Part shown: positions 56,271 through 64,000 of the stretch, one piece after another
Position numbering within the stretch: the first letter of the stretch is position 1
How the letters are laid out: each line of letters opens with the position of its first letter
Assembly: GCF_000412635.1 (NCBI RefSeq)
Contig: NZ_ASTG01000010.1
Coordinates: 62,001 to 126,000, forward strand
From: Sphingobium bisphenolivorans
GTDB taxonomy: Bacteria; Pseudomonadota; Alphaproteobacteria; Sphingomonadales; Sphingomonadaceae
Length of the DNA: 64,000 nt
Direction of reading: 5' to 3'
Notes under the pieces: model-generated
The model's input: the letters and a program-made list of their open reading frames with translations, nothing else
What the model was told of the DNA's origin: nothing
The model's database searches: none
Made by a program: the position numbers and the translations under genes

Positions 56271-57505
56271 TAGCGGTCACATTCTCCAAACACGATGTCC
56301 ATGGCGCCCAGGACAGCGGTCGTATCGGCCAGCATGTGGCCCTTCATCATGAAATCCATCGCCTGAAGGTGCGAGAAGGCGGTCGGGCGGATCTTGCAGC
56401 GGTAGGGCTTGTTCGAGCCGTCCGCGACCAGATAGACGCCGAACTCGCCCTTGGGGCTTTCGGTGGCGACATAGACTTCGCCAGCGGGCACATGGAAGCC
56501 CTCCGTATAGAGCTTGAAGTGGTGGATGAGCGCCTCCATCGAGCGCTTCATCTCGCCACGGCGCGGCGGCGCAACCTTGGTGTCGAGCGAGAGCACCGGG
56601 CCTTCCGGCATCTCGTTGAGACATTGCTTCATGATGCGGGCGGACTGACGCACTTCCTCGACGCGGACCATGAAGCGGTCGTAGCAGTCGAAATTGGTGC
56701 CGACGGGAATGTCGAAGTCCATTCGGTCGTAAACATCATAAGGCTGCGACTTGCGGATGTCCCAGGCGATGCCGGAACCGCGCAGCATCGGGCCGGAGAA
56801 ACCCCATTTCAGCGCGTCTTCCTTGCTGACCACGGCGATGTCGACATTGCGCTGCTTGAAGATGCGGTTGTCGGCGACGAGGCTGATCGCGTCCTCGAAC
56901 AGGCGCGGCAGGCGCGTGTCCAGCCAGTCGGCGATATCGGTGAGCAGCTTGAGCGGCACGTCCTGATGCACGCCGCCGGGCCGGAAATAGGCCGCATGCA
57001 TGCGCGCGCCCGAGGCCCGCTCATAGAAGTTCATGCAGTCTTCGCGCAGCTCGAACAGCCACAGGTTCGGCGTCATCGCGCCCACGTCCATGACGTGCGA
57101 ACCCAGGTTCAGCATGTGGTTCTTGATGCGCGTCAGTTCCGCGAAGAAGGTGCGCAGATATTGGGCGCGGATCGGCACTTCCAGGTTCAGCAGCTTCTCG
57201 ATCGCCAGCACATAGCTGTGCTCCATCCCCATGGGCGAGCAATAGTCGAGCCGGTCGAAATAGGGCAGCGCCTGCAGATAGGTCTTGTACTCGATCAGCT
57301 TTTCGGTGCCGCGATGGAGCAGGCCGACATGCGGATCACAGCGCTCGACGATCTCGCCGTCCAGTTCCATGACTAGGCGAAGCACGCCGTGCGCCGCAGG
57401 ATGCTGCGGTCCGAAGTTGATCGTGTAGTTCTGGATTTCCGTATCGCCCAGCGTCGGATCGTCCGCGCTGACCTTTTGTTCCAGTTCGTCGAGATAGGTG
57501 GACAT
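56270..57505 (-). CDS. nuoD: NADH-quinone oxidoreductase subunit D
   Basis: The 49-kDa subunit at the quinone site, 411 residues. [20 protein letters not shown] has the His that meets quinone; [40 protein letters not shown] and the terminal DIVFGECDR are conserved. It is the homologue of the protein methylated by NDUFAF7, whose bacterial relative is at 4683. TGATG coupling to nuoC. Confidence 0.97.
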   Translation of the reverse strand: MSTYLDELEQKVSADDPTLGDTEIQNYTINFGPQHPAAHGVLRLVMELDGEIVERCDPHVGLLHRGTEKLIEYKTYLQALPYFDRLDYCSPMGMEHSYVLAIEKLLNLEVPIRAQYLRTFFAELTRIKNHMLNLGSHVMDVGAMTPNLWLFELREDCMNFYERASGARMHAAYFRPGGVHQDVPLKLLTDIADWLDTRLPRLFEDAISLVADNRIFKQRNVDIAVVSKEDALKWGFSGPMLRGSGIAWDIRKSQPYDVYDRMDFDIPVGTNFDCYDRFMVRVEEVRQSARIMKQCLNEMPEGPVLSLDTKVAPPRRGEMKRSMEALIHHFKLYTEGFHVPAGEVYVATESPKGEFGVYLVADGSNKPYRCKIRPTAFSHLQAMDFMMKGHMLADTTAVLGAMDIVFGECDR

Positions 57506-58341
57506 CAGGATTTGTCCTCGGGCTTGGCGGCGCCTTTGCCTTCGTCGGTATGCTCTTCCGGAGGAACCGGAGCGTTGGGCGATTTTTCATGGCCCTTGCT
57601 GTTGGCGGGTTCCCCCGCGCCGGTCTGCTCGGATTTTTCCGTAACCTTGGGCGTCGCACCGGCCGGCTCGCCCTTGGGAGCGGCGGGGGGCGGCGGCGGC
57701 GCGGCGACAGGTGACGGGGCGCCGGGCGCTTGCGGCGCCTTTTCATCGCCGGGCAGCACATATTGCGCGCCTTCCCAGGGGCTCTGGAAGTCGAAGCTGC
57801 GGAAGTCCTGTGCCAGCTTCACCGGCTTGTAGACGACGCGCTTGTCCTCTTCGCTATACCACATCTCGACATAGCCGGTCAGCGGGAAGTCCTTGCGCTG
57901 CGGATGACCCTTGAAGCCATAGTCGGTGAGGATGCGGCGCAGGTCCGAATTGCCTTCGAAGATGACGCCGTACATGTCGAACACCTCGCGCTCCAGCCAG
58001 CCGGCGACCGGCCAGATGTGCGTGACGGTGGGGACCGGGGTATCCTCGTCGGTCTGGACCTTGACGCGGACGCGATGGTTCCGCGTGACGCTGAGCAGAT
58101 GGTAGCACACCTCGAAACGCTCAGGGCGTTCAGGGTAATCGACGCCCGCGATTTCCATCAGTTGCTGATATTGCGCGCGGTCGCGCAGCACCACCATGGC
58201 GTCGGCTAGCTTCTCCCGCACGACGGTGAAGCTCAGCTCATCGGCCCGATCGACGGTTTCGACCAGCATGGAGCCGAGCAGGCCGGCGATTTCTTCCGCG
58301 ATGCCGGGGATGGTCGCGATCTTCGGTGCAGAATGGCCCAT
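57505..58341 (-). CDS. nuoC: NADH-quinone oxidoreductase subunit C
   Basis: The 30-kDa subunit, 278 residues. [20 protein letters not shown] and [20 protein letters not shown] are conserved. About 80 residues beyond the usual end form a Pro/Ala/Glu-rich low-complexity tail ([20 protein letters not shown]), not needed in other species. The ATG at 58341 follows the nuoB stop by one base; a TTG at 58353 would overlap it. Confidence 0.95.
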   Translation of the reverse strand: MGHSAPKIATIPGIAEEIAGLLGSMLVETVDRADELSFTVVREKLADAMVVLRDRAQYQQLMEIAGVDYPERPERFEVCYHLLSVTRNHRVRVKVQTDEDTPVPTVTHIWPVAGWLEREVFDMYGVIFEGNSDLRRILTDYGFKGHPQRKDFPLTGYVEMWYSEEDKRVVYKPVKLAQDFRSFDFQSPWEGAQYVLPGDEKAPQAPGAPSPVAAPPPPPAAPKGEPAGATPKVTEKSEQTGAGEPANSKGHEKSPNAPVPPEEHTDEGKGAAKPEDKS

Positions 58342-58342
58342 G

Positions 58343-58897
58343 TTAACGCTCAATCGTCCCGATCCGGCGAATCTTCCGCTGCAACTGCATCACGCCATAG
58401 AGCAGCGCTTCAGCGGTCGGCGGGCAGCCGGGCACATAGATGTCGACCGGCACGATGCGGTCGCAGCCACGCACTACCGAATAGCTGTAATGATAATAGC
58501 CGCCGCCATTCGCGCAGCTGCCCATCGAAATCACATATTTCGGATTGGACATCTGGTCGTAAACCTTGCGCAACGCGGGAGCCATCTTGTTGCAGAGGGT
58601 TCCGGCCACGATCATCACGTCCGACTGGCGCGGGGATGCGCGCGGTGCTGCGCCGAAACGCTCCATATCATAGCGCGGCATGTTGACGTGGATCATCTCG
58701 ACCGCGCAGCAGGCAAGACCGAAGGTCATCCACCACAGCGACCCGGTGCGCGCCCACTGGAACAGTTCCTCGGTCGAGGTGACGAGGAAGCCCTTGTCAC
58801 TGACTTCGCTGTTCAGCGCGTTGAAGAAATCCTGGTCGGGCTGCGTTCCGGCCGGCAGCAGGGTGCCGGGGGCGGGCCGCTCAAGTTCTACTCCCAA
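58343..58897 (-). CDS. nuoB: NADH-quinone oxidoreductase subunit B (TTG start)
   Basis: The PSST subunit with terminal cluster N2. The motifs are [32 protein letters not shown] and [18 protein letters not shown], giving the tandem and distant cysteines. I choose TTG at 58897, which yields [13 protein letters not shown] after Met, because AAGGGAG lies seven bases upstream; a GTG at 58918 has no such sequence. The start overlaps nuoA by 10 bases. 184 residues. Confidence 0.95.
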   Translation of the reverse strand: MGVELERPAPGTLLPAGTQPDQDFFNALNSEVSDKGFLVTSTEELFQWARTGSLWWMTFGLACCAVEMIHVNMPRYDMERFGAAPRASPRQSDVMIVAGTLCNKMAPALRKVYDQMSNPKYVISMGSCANGGGYYHYSYSVVRGCDRIVPVDIYVPGCPPTAEALLYGVMQLQRKIRRIGTIER

Positions 58898-59262
58898 TCG
58901 AGTGCTCCCTTCTTCCACGCATAGACGAGGCCGAGCACCAGCTCCGCTATGAAGATCATCATGGTGCCCCAGCCGGCCCAGCCGATCTGGTCGAGGCTGA
59001 CGGCCCAGGGATAGAGGAACGCCGCCTCCAGATCGAAGATGATGAACAGGATGGCGACGAGGTAGAAACGCACGTCGAACTGGCTGCGCGGCTCCTCAAA
59101 GGCCGGGAAGCCGCATTCATATTCGCTGAGCTTCGCCGGGTCGGGCTGGTGCGAGCCGGTGAGCCGCCCCACCAGCATCGGCAGGAACACGAATGCGCTC
59201 GAAAGCAGCAGTGCGATCCCGAGAAAAATCAGGATCGGCAGATATTGGGATAGATCGACCAA
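58888..59262 (-). CDS. nuoA: NADH-quinone oxidoreductase subunit A
   Basis: A 124-residue three-helix subunit, first gene of the operon. [20 protein letters not shown], with the conserved loop cysteine, and [17 protein letters not shown] are diagnostic. The start is TTG at 59262 with AGGGGA upstream. The 130-base region before it holds a Fur-box-like site. Confidence 0.96.
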   Translation of the reverse strand: MVDLSQYLPILIFLGIALLLSSAFVFLPMLVGRLTGSHQPDPAKLSEYECGFPAFEEPRSQFDVRFYLVAILFIIFDLEAAFLYPWAVSLDQIGWAGWGTMMIFIAELVLGLVYAWKKGALDWE

Positions 59263-59337
59263 CGGAATCCCCTGGGCGAATGTGACTTACGGGCGCGCTT
59301 TAGGCCTGCCGCATAGGTGAAGCAAGGCCTTGAGCCA

Positions 59338-59352
59338 TGAGAATGATTCGCA
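59338..59352. promoter_or_regulatory. Fur-box-like palindrome upstream of nuoA
   Basis: TGAGAATGATTCGCA is a 7-1-7 inverted repeat with six of seven pairs, close to the Fur-type pattern TGnGAATnATTCnCA. It lies 76 bases upstream of the nuoA start, within the only promoter region of the nuo operon. A second near-palindrome with CAACA and TTGTTG arms around ATCGCGAT follows at 59351-59369. Confidence 0.5.
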
Positions 59353-59392
59353 ACAATCGCGATTTGTTGTACGAGAGTTCAAACAGCGCGGA

Positions 59393-60205
59393 TTAGCGGA
59401 GCGCCCCGGCAATGAGCTTGTGCAGCTTGCTGTGGACGGCATCGTTCCCGGCGATCACTTCCTTGCGCTCGATCGCCTGGTCGCCGCCCCGGAAGTCGGT
59501 GACGAAGCCCCCCGCTTCGCGCACCAGCAGGATGCCGGCGGCAACGTCCCAAGGTTGCAGGCCGCTTTCCCAGAAGCCGTCGTAGCGGCCCGATGCCACA
59601 TGGGCGAGGTCCAGTGTCGCGGCGCCGAAGCGGCGGATTCCCGCCACCGAAGGGCCGACCGCGCCGAAGATGCGCGTCCACTCCGCGAAGTTGCCGTGGC
59701 CGAGGAACGGAATGCCCGTGGCGATCAGGCAGTCACCCATATCGCGGCGAGCGGAGACGCGGAGGCGCTGGTCATGCCGCCAGGCGCCCCGGCTCTTTTC
59801 CGCCCAATAGCTTTCGTCCGTGATCGGCTGATAGATGAGGCCGGTCGTGATTTCCTTCTTACCGCCATAGAGCGGCTCTTCCACCGCAATCGAGATGGCG
59901 AAATGCGGGATGCCGTGGAGAAAGTTGGTGGTGCCGTCGAGCGGATCGATGATCCAGCGCGGCTTGCTGGGGTCGCCCTCTATCACCCCGCCCTCTTCGA
60001 GCAGAAATCCCCAGTCGGGCCGCGCCTTGCGCAGTTCCTCGACCAGCGTCTGCTCACACTGCTTGTCGGCCTTCGACACGAAGTCGGCCGGCCCCTTGCG
60101 GGACACCTGAAGATGCTCGACCTCGCCGAAATCGCGGCGCAGCTTGGCGCCGGCCTTGCGAACCGCGCGTTCCATGACGGTGAGAAGGCCTGAGTGGGAT
60201 ACCAT
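59393..60205 (-). CDS. suhB: Inositol monophosphatase-family protein (SuhB-like)
   Basis: A 270-residue lithium-sensitive-type phosphatase. LLEEGGVIEGDPSKPRWIID, DPLDGTTNFLHGIPHFAISI and GLQPWDVAAGILLVREAGG hold the three metal-binding motifs. SuhB also assists rRNA transcription in E. coli; whether that applies here is unknown. It begins 35 bases after the secreted-protein gene downstream of efp. Confidence 0.93.
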   Translation of the reverse strand: MVSHSGLLTVMERAVRKAGAKLRRDFGEVEHLQVSRKGPADFVSKADKQCEQTLVEELRKARPDWGFLLEEGGVIEGDPSKPRWIIDPLDGTTNFLHGIPHFAISIAVEEPLYGGKKEITTGLIYQPITDESYWAEKSRGAWRHDQRLRVSARRDMGDCLIATGIPFLGHGNFAEWTRIFGAVGPSVAGIRRFGAATLDLAHVASGRYDGFWESGLQPWDVAAGILLVREAGGFVTDFRGGDQAIERKEVIAGNDAVHSKLHKLIAGALR

Positions 60206-60240
60206 GCAAAATCTCCGCCGCCCCGAGGGACGGCCTTCGC

Positions 60241-60606
60241 TTATTTCTTGGGGGCAGGCTTGGCGGCGGGTGCAGCAGGCGGGCGATAGCCGCAGGTCCC
60301 GGCGATCACCGCCAGCATCTGCGAAGGGTCCTTGCGGTCAACCTTGCCGGCATTGGCCGCGATCACCTTGTCGGTCGCCGCACTGATCTTCGACAGCGGA
60401 TTGATGTAGAGGCATTCGAAGAGCACATTCTTGACCGGCTGTTCGACCTGCGCCGACTGCAGCGCGCTGCTGATGACGCGCAGCACATAGGCCGCGCTGT
60501 CGAGTTGTGCCTTGGATGGTTTGTTAACCGTCTGCGCAGCAAGCGCAGCCGGCATGGCGCCGATCGCGAGAATGGCGGCCGCACCCATGCTGCGCCCGAA
60601 CCGCAT
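60241..60606 (-). CDS. Secreted hypothetical protein
   Basis: A 121-residue product with signal peptide [20 protein letters not shown] ending ALAAQ. The mature part is helical with two cysteines (LFECLYINPLSKISAATDKV; IAGTCGYRPP) that could form a disulfide, and a Pro/Ala/Lys tail. Function unknown. Its ATG overlaps the efp stop by one base, so it is translated with efp. Confidence 0.78.
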   Translation of the reverse strand: MRFGRSMGAAAILAIGAMPAALAAQTVNKPSKAQLDSAAYVLRVISSALQSAQVEQPVKNVLFECLYINPLSKISAATDKVIAANAGKVDRKDPSQMLAVIAGTCGYRPPAAPAAKPAPKK

Positions 60607-61169
60607 CAGTCGGCCCGCTTCACATATTCGCGCTCATACACGTCGACGACGATGCGCGTGCCGGTGACGATGTGCGGGGGAACCATGACGCGCACGCCAT
60701 TGTCGAGGATCGCCGGCTTGTAGCTGGCGGAAGCCGTCTGCCCCTTCACCACGGCGTCAGCCTCGACCACGGTCGCTTCGACCGTCTCGGGCAGCTGCAC
60801 GCTGATCGGGCGCTCTTCATACATTTCGAGCATGACCATCATGCCGTCCTGAAGGAAGGCCGACGCTTCGCCGACCAGATCCTGCGGCAGGTTGATCTGC
60901 TCATAGCTTTCCGTGTCCATGAAGACGAGCATGTCGCCCTCGGCATAGAGATACTGGAAATCCTTGGTGTCGAGGCGGATGCGCTCGACCGTCTCCGCCG
61001 AGCGGAAGCGGACGTTGTTCTTGCGGCCGTCGATCAGGTTCTTGAGCTCAACCTGCATATAGGCGCCGCCCTTGCCGGGCTGGGTGTGCTGGATCTTAAC
61101 GGCACGCCACAGGCTTCCGTCATATTCGATGTTGTTGCCGGGACGAATCTCGACGCCGCTGATCTTCAT
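60606..61169 (-). CDS. efp: Elongation factor P
   Basis: Rescues ribosomes stalled on proline runs. The 187-residue three-domain product has the tip loop [20 protein letters not shown], with Lys33 at the position that is lysylated in E. coli, and the C-terminal signature region [15 protein letters not shown]. Several proteins here carry proline runs (NuoC tail, the transpeptidase linker at 13394) and would need it. Confidence 0.97.
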   Translation of the reverse strand: MKISGVEIRPGNNIEYDGSLWRAVKIQHTQPGKGGAYMQVELKNLIDGRKNNVRFRSAETVERIRLDTKDFQYLYAEGDMLVFMDTESYEQINLPQDLVGEASAFLQDGMMVMLEMYEERPISVQLPETVEATVVEADAVVKGQTASASYKPAILDNGVRVMVPPHIVTGTRIVVDVYEREYVKRAD

Positions 61170-61268
61170 GGGAAGAGCCTGCCTATATGTCTGAGGATGA
61201 AAAGAGCCGGCCTGTTGAGGCTGGCGGGCCTTTACCTCGGCAGAGGCCGAAGGGCAAGGGGCCGCGCG

Positions 61269-61844
61269 TCATCGCGGGCGGACGAGCAGCGGATAGGGAT
61301 TGATCGGGCGGCCGCCATACCAGGGCTCGCCCGGCTGCATCTCGTGGACCGCGAAATGGAGGTGGGGCGCTGACGGATCGGCATTGCCAGTGCTGCCGAC
61401 GTTGGCGATCCGCTGACCGCGGCGGATGGCCTGGCCCTCCTTGAGGCCCGGCGCATAGCTGTCGAGATGGGCATAATAATAGACGCGCCGGCCGTCAGGG
61501 GAGCGCTGATAGAGGGTGCGTCCGCCGGCATCGCTCCAGAAGATCTTTTCGATCCAGCCGTCGCTGACCGCCAGCACCGCCCTGCCCCGCGCGGCCATGA
61601 TGTCGATGGCGTCGTGCGGCCGTGCGCCGCTCGCCCGCGCCTGGGTGAAGGTGTCGGTGAGCGCGGTGGGTGGGACGCCCTCGACCGGAATAAGCAGCGG
61701 CCCCGTCTCGGCGGAAGCGGGGCGCTGCGGCGGAGACGGACGCGGCGCTTCGTCGGGCACGATGCGGACGCAAAAATGCAGGAAGAGCGCGCAGAGCAAG
61801 ATGGCGAGGATGCCGCCGCCACAGCCCCGCGCGCTCATCTTCAT
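61269..61844 (-). CDS. M23-family metallopeptidase
   Basis: A 191-residue LytM-type protein with an N-terminal membrane anchor (GGGILAILLCALFLHFCVRI). The zinc motif H-x3-D is in ARPHDAIDIMAARGRAVLAV and the H-x-H in SAPHLHFAVHE. It would cut peptidoglycan cross-bridges or act as an amidase activator. It overlaps the transpeptidase gene by 4 bases, so a cutting and a crosslinking enzyme are coupled. Confidence 0.92.
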   Translation of the reverse strand: MKMSARGCGGGILAILLCALFLHFCVRIVPDEAPRPSPPQRPASAETGPLLIPVEGVPPTALTDTFTQARASGARPHDAIDIMAARGRAVLAVSDGWIEKIFWSDAGGRTLYQRSPDGRRVYYYAHLDSYAPGLKEGQAIRRGQRIANVGSTGNADPSAPHLHFAVHEMQPGEPWYGGRPINPYPLLVRPR

Positions 61845-62947
61845 GCCTGGAACACGGCCTTGACGCCAGACTTCACCATCTGCGCCAGCCGCGCGGCATC
61901 CCAGTTGGTGAGGCGGATGCAGCCATGGCTTTCGGTGCGGCCGATGGTCTGAGGCTCAGGCGTGCCGTGGATGCCGTAATGGGGCTTGGAGAGGTCGATC
62001 CAGACGACGCCGACCGGGCCGTTCGGGCCGGGCTTCAGCACCGCCTTCTGGTCGTTCGCCGAAGCGTCCCAGAACAGATCAGGATTATAATGGAAGTCAG
62101 GATTGCGGCTCAACCCCTTGATTTCCCACGTTCCGAGCGGCAGCGGATCATATTGCGACCCCATCGTCGCGGGGAATTGCGCGATCAGCTTGTTCTGCGC
62201 GTCATAGGCACGGAGCACGCCGTCCGATTTGTCGACGACGATATGGTCGGCCTGCGGCTGGTCCTTGGCGACGCCGAGGCTGGCGAGGGTCGTGCCCCAG
62301 CCGCGCTCATCACCATCGATCCGCGCCACGGGCTGATTGGCTATGGCGGGCACGCGGATGGTCGTGCCGGCGCCCACCTTCGTGTTGGGGGCGTTAAGCG
62401 CGACCAGCACCTCCGGCTTGGTGTGGAAGCGCTCGGCCAGCTTTTCGAGCAGGTTCCGGTAGCCAAGCGCCGGCAGCTTCGCCTGATCGTTGAGGTCCTT
62501 GGGCACGTTGAAGAAGGGGCCGCGGGCGAAGCTGTCGGGAATCCTGACCAGCCAGGTCGCGGGTTGCGGCTGACCGTTCAGCAGCGCCTTGGCCGTCGCC
62601 TCGTCATAGGTGCCAGTGGCGGGAAGGCCCCTCGCCTCCTGGAAGCCCTTGAGCGCGGCGGTGAAGGACATGCCCTCCTTGCCGTCCAGCACGCCCGGCG
62701 AGAAGCCCGCGCGGTCCAGCGCCACCTGCGCCTGGAGAATGGAATCCGTGCGTGGCGGGGCGCCAGTTGGCTCCGGTACGATCGTGAAGTCGGCATCGTT
62801 CGCCGCAGGAGCGGCGGACTGCTGCGTCCCCGCCGCCTGCCCTTTCGGCGCGGCGGCGCTGTCGTTGGCGTCGGTGACGGAGACTTTGCACGCGGCGCAG
62901 AGCAGCGTCAGGATGAGCATGTGGTTCTTCAAGGCATTCTCTCCCAT
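61841..62947 (-). CDS. L,D-transpeptidase lipoprotein
   Basis: A 368-residue protein with a short lipoprotein-like signal ending LLCAACKVS (cysteine 20). A peptidoglycan-binding domain (LQAQVALDRAGFSPGVLDGK), a LysM-like stretch and a YkuD catalytic domain follow, with YGIHGTPEPQTIGRTESHGC and IRLTNWDAARL. This is the third transpeptidase in the window. Met10 at 62920 is an alternative start. Coupled to the M23 gene. Confidence 0.92.
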   Translation of the reverse strand: MGENALKNHMLILTLLCAACKVSVTDANDSAAAPKGQAAGTQQSAAPAANDADFTIVPEPTGAPPRTDSILQAQVALDRAGFSPGVLDGKEGMSFTAALKGFQEARGLPATGTYDEATAKALLNGQPQPATWLVRIPDSFARGPFFNVPKDLNDQAKLPALGYRNLLEKLAERFHTKPEVLVALNAPNTKVGAGTTIRVPAIANQPVARIDGDERGWGTTLASLGVAKDQPQADHIVVDKSDGVLRAYDAQNKLIAQFPATMGSQYDPLPLGTWEIKGLSRNPDFHYNPDLFWDASANDQKAVLKPGPNGPVGVVWIDLSKPHYGIHGTPEPQTIGRTESHGCIRLTNWDAARLAQMVKSGVKAVFQA

Positions 62948-62999
62948 GTTGCGGCGAGAGAACGCACGGGGCGCGGGAAGGCTGCCTCTCCGCGGGTCG

Positions 63000-63692
63000 T
63001 TACGCGCTCAATATGCGCGAGAAGGCGGCCACACCCGCTTTCGGGCCTTCGACATGGTTCCAGACGGCGCCGCTCACGGCCAGGAAATCGGCGCCTGCCG
63101 CCACCAGCGGCCCGGCATTGTCCGCCGTGATGCCGCCGATCGCGACGCAGGGGAGTTCGAACAGCGTCGTCCACCAGCCGAGGATTGACGGGTCGGGGCG
63201 ATGCCGGGTTTCCTTGGTCGTGGTGGGATAGAAGGCGCCGAACGCGACATAGTCCGCCCCCGCCTCCCCCGCATCCATCGCGAGATGGCGGCTGTCGTGG
63301 CAGGTGACGCCGATCTGCACCGAGGGGCCGAGCAGCTTGCGCGCCTCACGCGGGTCGCCGTCATCCTGCCCCAGATGCACGCCGTCCGCACCGAGCCGCT
63401 GGGCGAGCGCGATGCTGTCGTTGATGATGAAGGCGACGTCGCGCTCGGCGCAGAGCTTCTGCAACGGTTCGGCCGCGCGGGCGATGGCGTCCTCATCCAC
63501 ACCCTTCAGGCGCAACTGAAATGCGGCGACTTCCCCGCCGTCGAACGCCTGCGCCAGTTTTTCGACGAAACTGTCGTCGATGGCGGGCGGCGAGATCAGG
63601 TAAAGCTGGCATGGCGGGCGCCGACCATCGCGCTCGAAGCGGTCCGCGAAGTTGGGATCGAGGGCGAGTTCTTCGTCGGTGAAGTCGGTCAT
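63000..63692 (-). CDS. thiE: Thiamine phosphate synthase
   Basis: Joins HMP-PP and THZ-P to thiamine phosphate. The 230-residue barrel has [60 protein letters not shown] and the phosphate loop [20 protein letters not shown]. The ATG at 63692 ([19 protein letters not shown]) has AAGGGC upstream. No TPP riboswitch fits in the 76 bases shared with the divergent gene. Confidence 0.93.
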   Translation of the reverse strand: MTDFTDEELALDPNFADRFERDGRRPPCQLYLISPPAIDDSFVEKLAQAFDGGEVAAFQLRLKGVDEDAIARAAEPLQKLCAERDVAFIINDSIALAQRLGADGVHLGQDDGDPREARKLLGPSVQIGVTCHDSRHLAMDAGEAGADYVAFGAFYPTTTKETRHRPDPSILGWWTTLFELPCVAIGGITADNAGPLVAAGADFLAVSGAVWNHVEGPKAGVAAFSRILSA

Positions 63693-63768
63693 GCCCCTGC
63701 CCTTAGCGCTTTTTGGCGGCGCTGGGAAAGATGGGAACCGTACCCCGCCCCTGCCGCGTTGTCCGCCC

Positions 63769-64000
63769 ATGATCCGGATCGGATGCTCGGGATGGAATTA
63801 CCGCCACTGGCGCGGGCGCTTCTATCCCGAAAAGCTGCCGATGAAGCAATGGTTCGCCTTTTACGCGGAGCATTTCGACACGGTCGAGATCAACAACAGC
63901 TTCTATCGGCTGCCAAAGCCGGAGACGGTGGACAAGTGGCGCGAACAGGCGCCGCCGGGCTTCTGCTATGCGGTGAAGGCGAACCGCTTTCTGACGCAGA
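63769..64000 (+). CDS. DUF72 family protein (5' part only)
   Basis: The first 77 residues of a TIM-barrel-like DUF72 protein, cut by the right edge. [20 protein letters not shown] is the family opening; [20 protein letters not shown] and [11 protein letters not shown] follow. Members have unknown function. Divergent from thiE. Confidence 0.92.
   Translation, partial: MIRIGCSGWNYRHWRGRFYPEKLPMKQWFAFYAEHFDTVEINNSFYRLPKPETVDKWREQAPPGFCYAVKANRFLTQ

Noticed and set aside
63693..63768. TPP riboswitch before thiE
   Set aside because: The 76-base divergent gap is too short and lacks the CUGAGA element.

Overview
The window is GC-rich, tightly packed chromosomal DNA from an alphaproteobacterium, almost certainly a sphingomonad (Sphingobium/Sphingomonas type). 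Supporting points are: alpha-type ribosomal protein S6 and NuoG, an SspB of the alphaproteobacterial form, an ATP12-type F1 assembly chaperone, DUF1467 and DUF808 genes, a PEP-CTERM protein, type III pantothenate kinase, RNase J, and dispersed imperfect palindromes of the kind common in this group. I saw no rRNA or tRNA gene, CRISPR array, prophage or intact insertion sequence. Most of the window is core metabolism; novelty sits mainly in regulatory sites and small genes.

Layout. 1-1272 (-): a GntP-family permease cut by the left edge. 1550-2823 (+): rpsF-rpsR-rplI with an intrinsic terminator. 2874-3826: an atypical stretch with one hypothetical gene, a Z-DNA-like tract and a direct repeat. 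3827-5771 (+): lgt and a MidA-like methyltransferase. 5759-8814 (-): gmk, a small gene, fumC and sspB. 8899-12419 (+): hisB-hisH-hisA-hisF, then a PEP-CTERM gene with its own sigma-54-like promoter, then hisE. 12429-15949: a histone-deacetylase-like protein, two L,D-transpeptidase-type proteins and a lipoprotein. 15958-20004 (-): ATP12 chaperone, HAD phosphatase, RluC-type pseudouridine synthase, CrcB fluoride channel, lipoprotein. 20155-26711: pyrC-type dihydroorotase, YgfZ, glutamine cyclotransferase, small stress-type proteins, DUF808 and a MATE exporter. 27197-31199 (-): an ABC-2 exporter, a PmtA-like methyltransferase, and a pteridine-reductase-like SDR coupled to folE. 31330-37350: a MobA-like nucleotidyltransferase, an MFS transporter, and the beta-oxidation pair thiolase/FadJ behind a perfect 16-bp palindrome. 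37491-41126: galE, a YbaK-type deacylase, pgl, a small membrane protein and an aminotransferase. 41262-59262 (-): nuoA-N complete, followed without a break by birA, coaX, rnj and a DUF1467 gene. 59393-63692 (-): suhB-type phosphatase, a secreted protein, efp, an M23 peptidase, an L,D-transpeptidase and thiE. From 63769 (+): the start of a DUF72 protein.

How the parts relate. Complex I (nuo) is translationally coupled through most of its length. Its upstream region carries a Fur-box-like palindrome, which would tie this iron-sulfur-rich complex to iron status. The his operon is interrupted by a surface-protein gene with separate control, and the hairpin after that gene contains the hisE start codon. 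The fad pair has an operator resembling those predicted for MerR-family (LiuR-type) regulators, and large inverted repeats lie inside and after the operon. Two points change gene models: birA appears to start at a CTG that forms a CTGA overlap with the nuoN stop codon, and nuoB is best started at a TTG behind a strong Shine-Dalgarno sequence.
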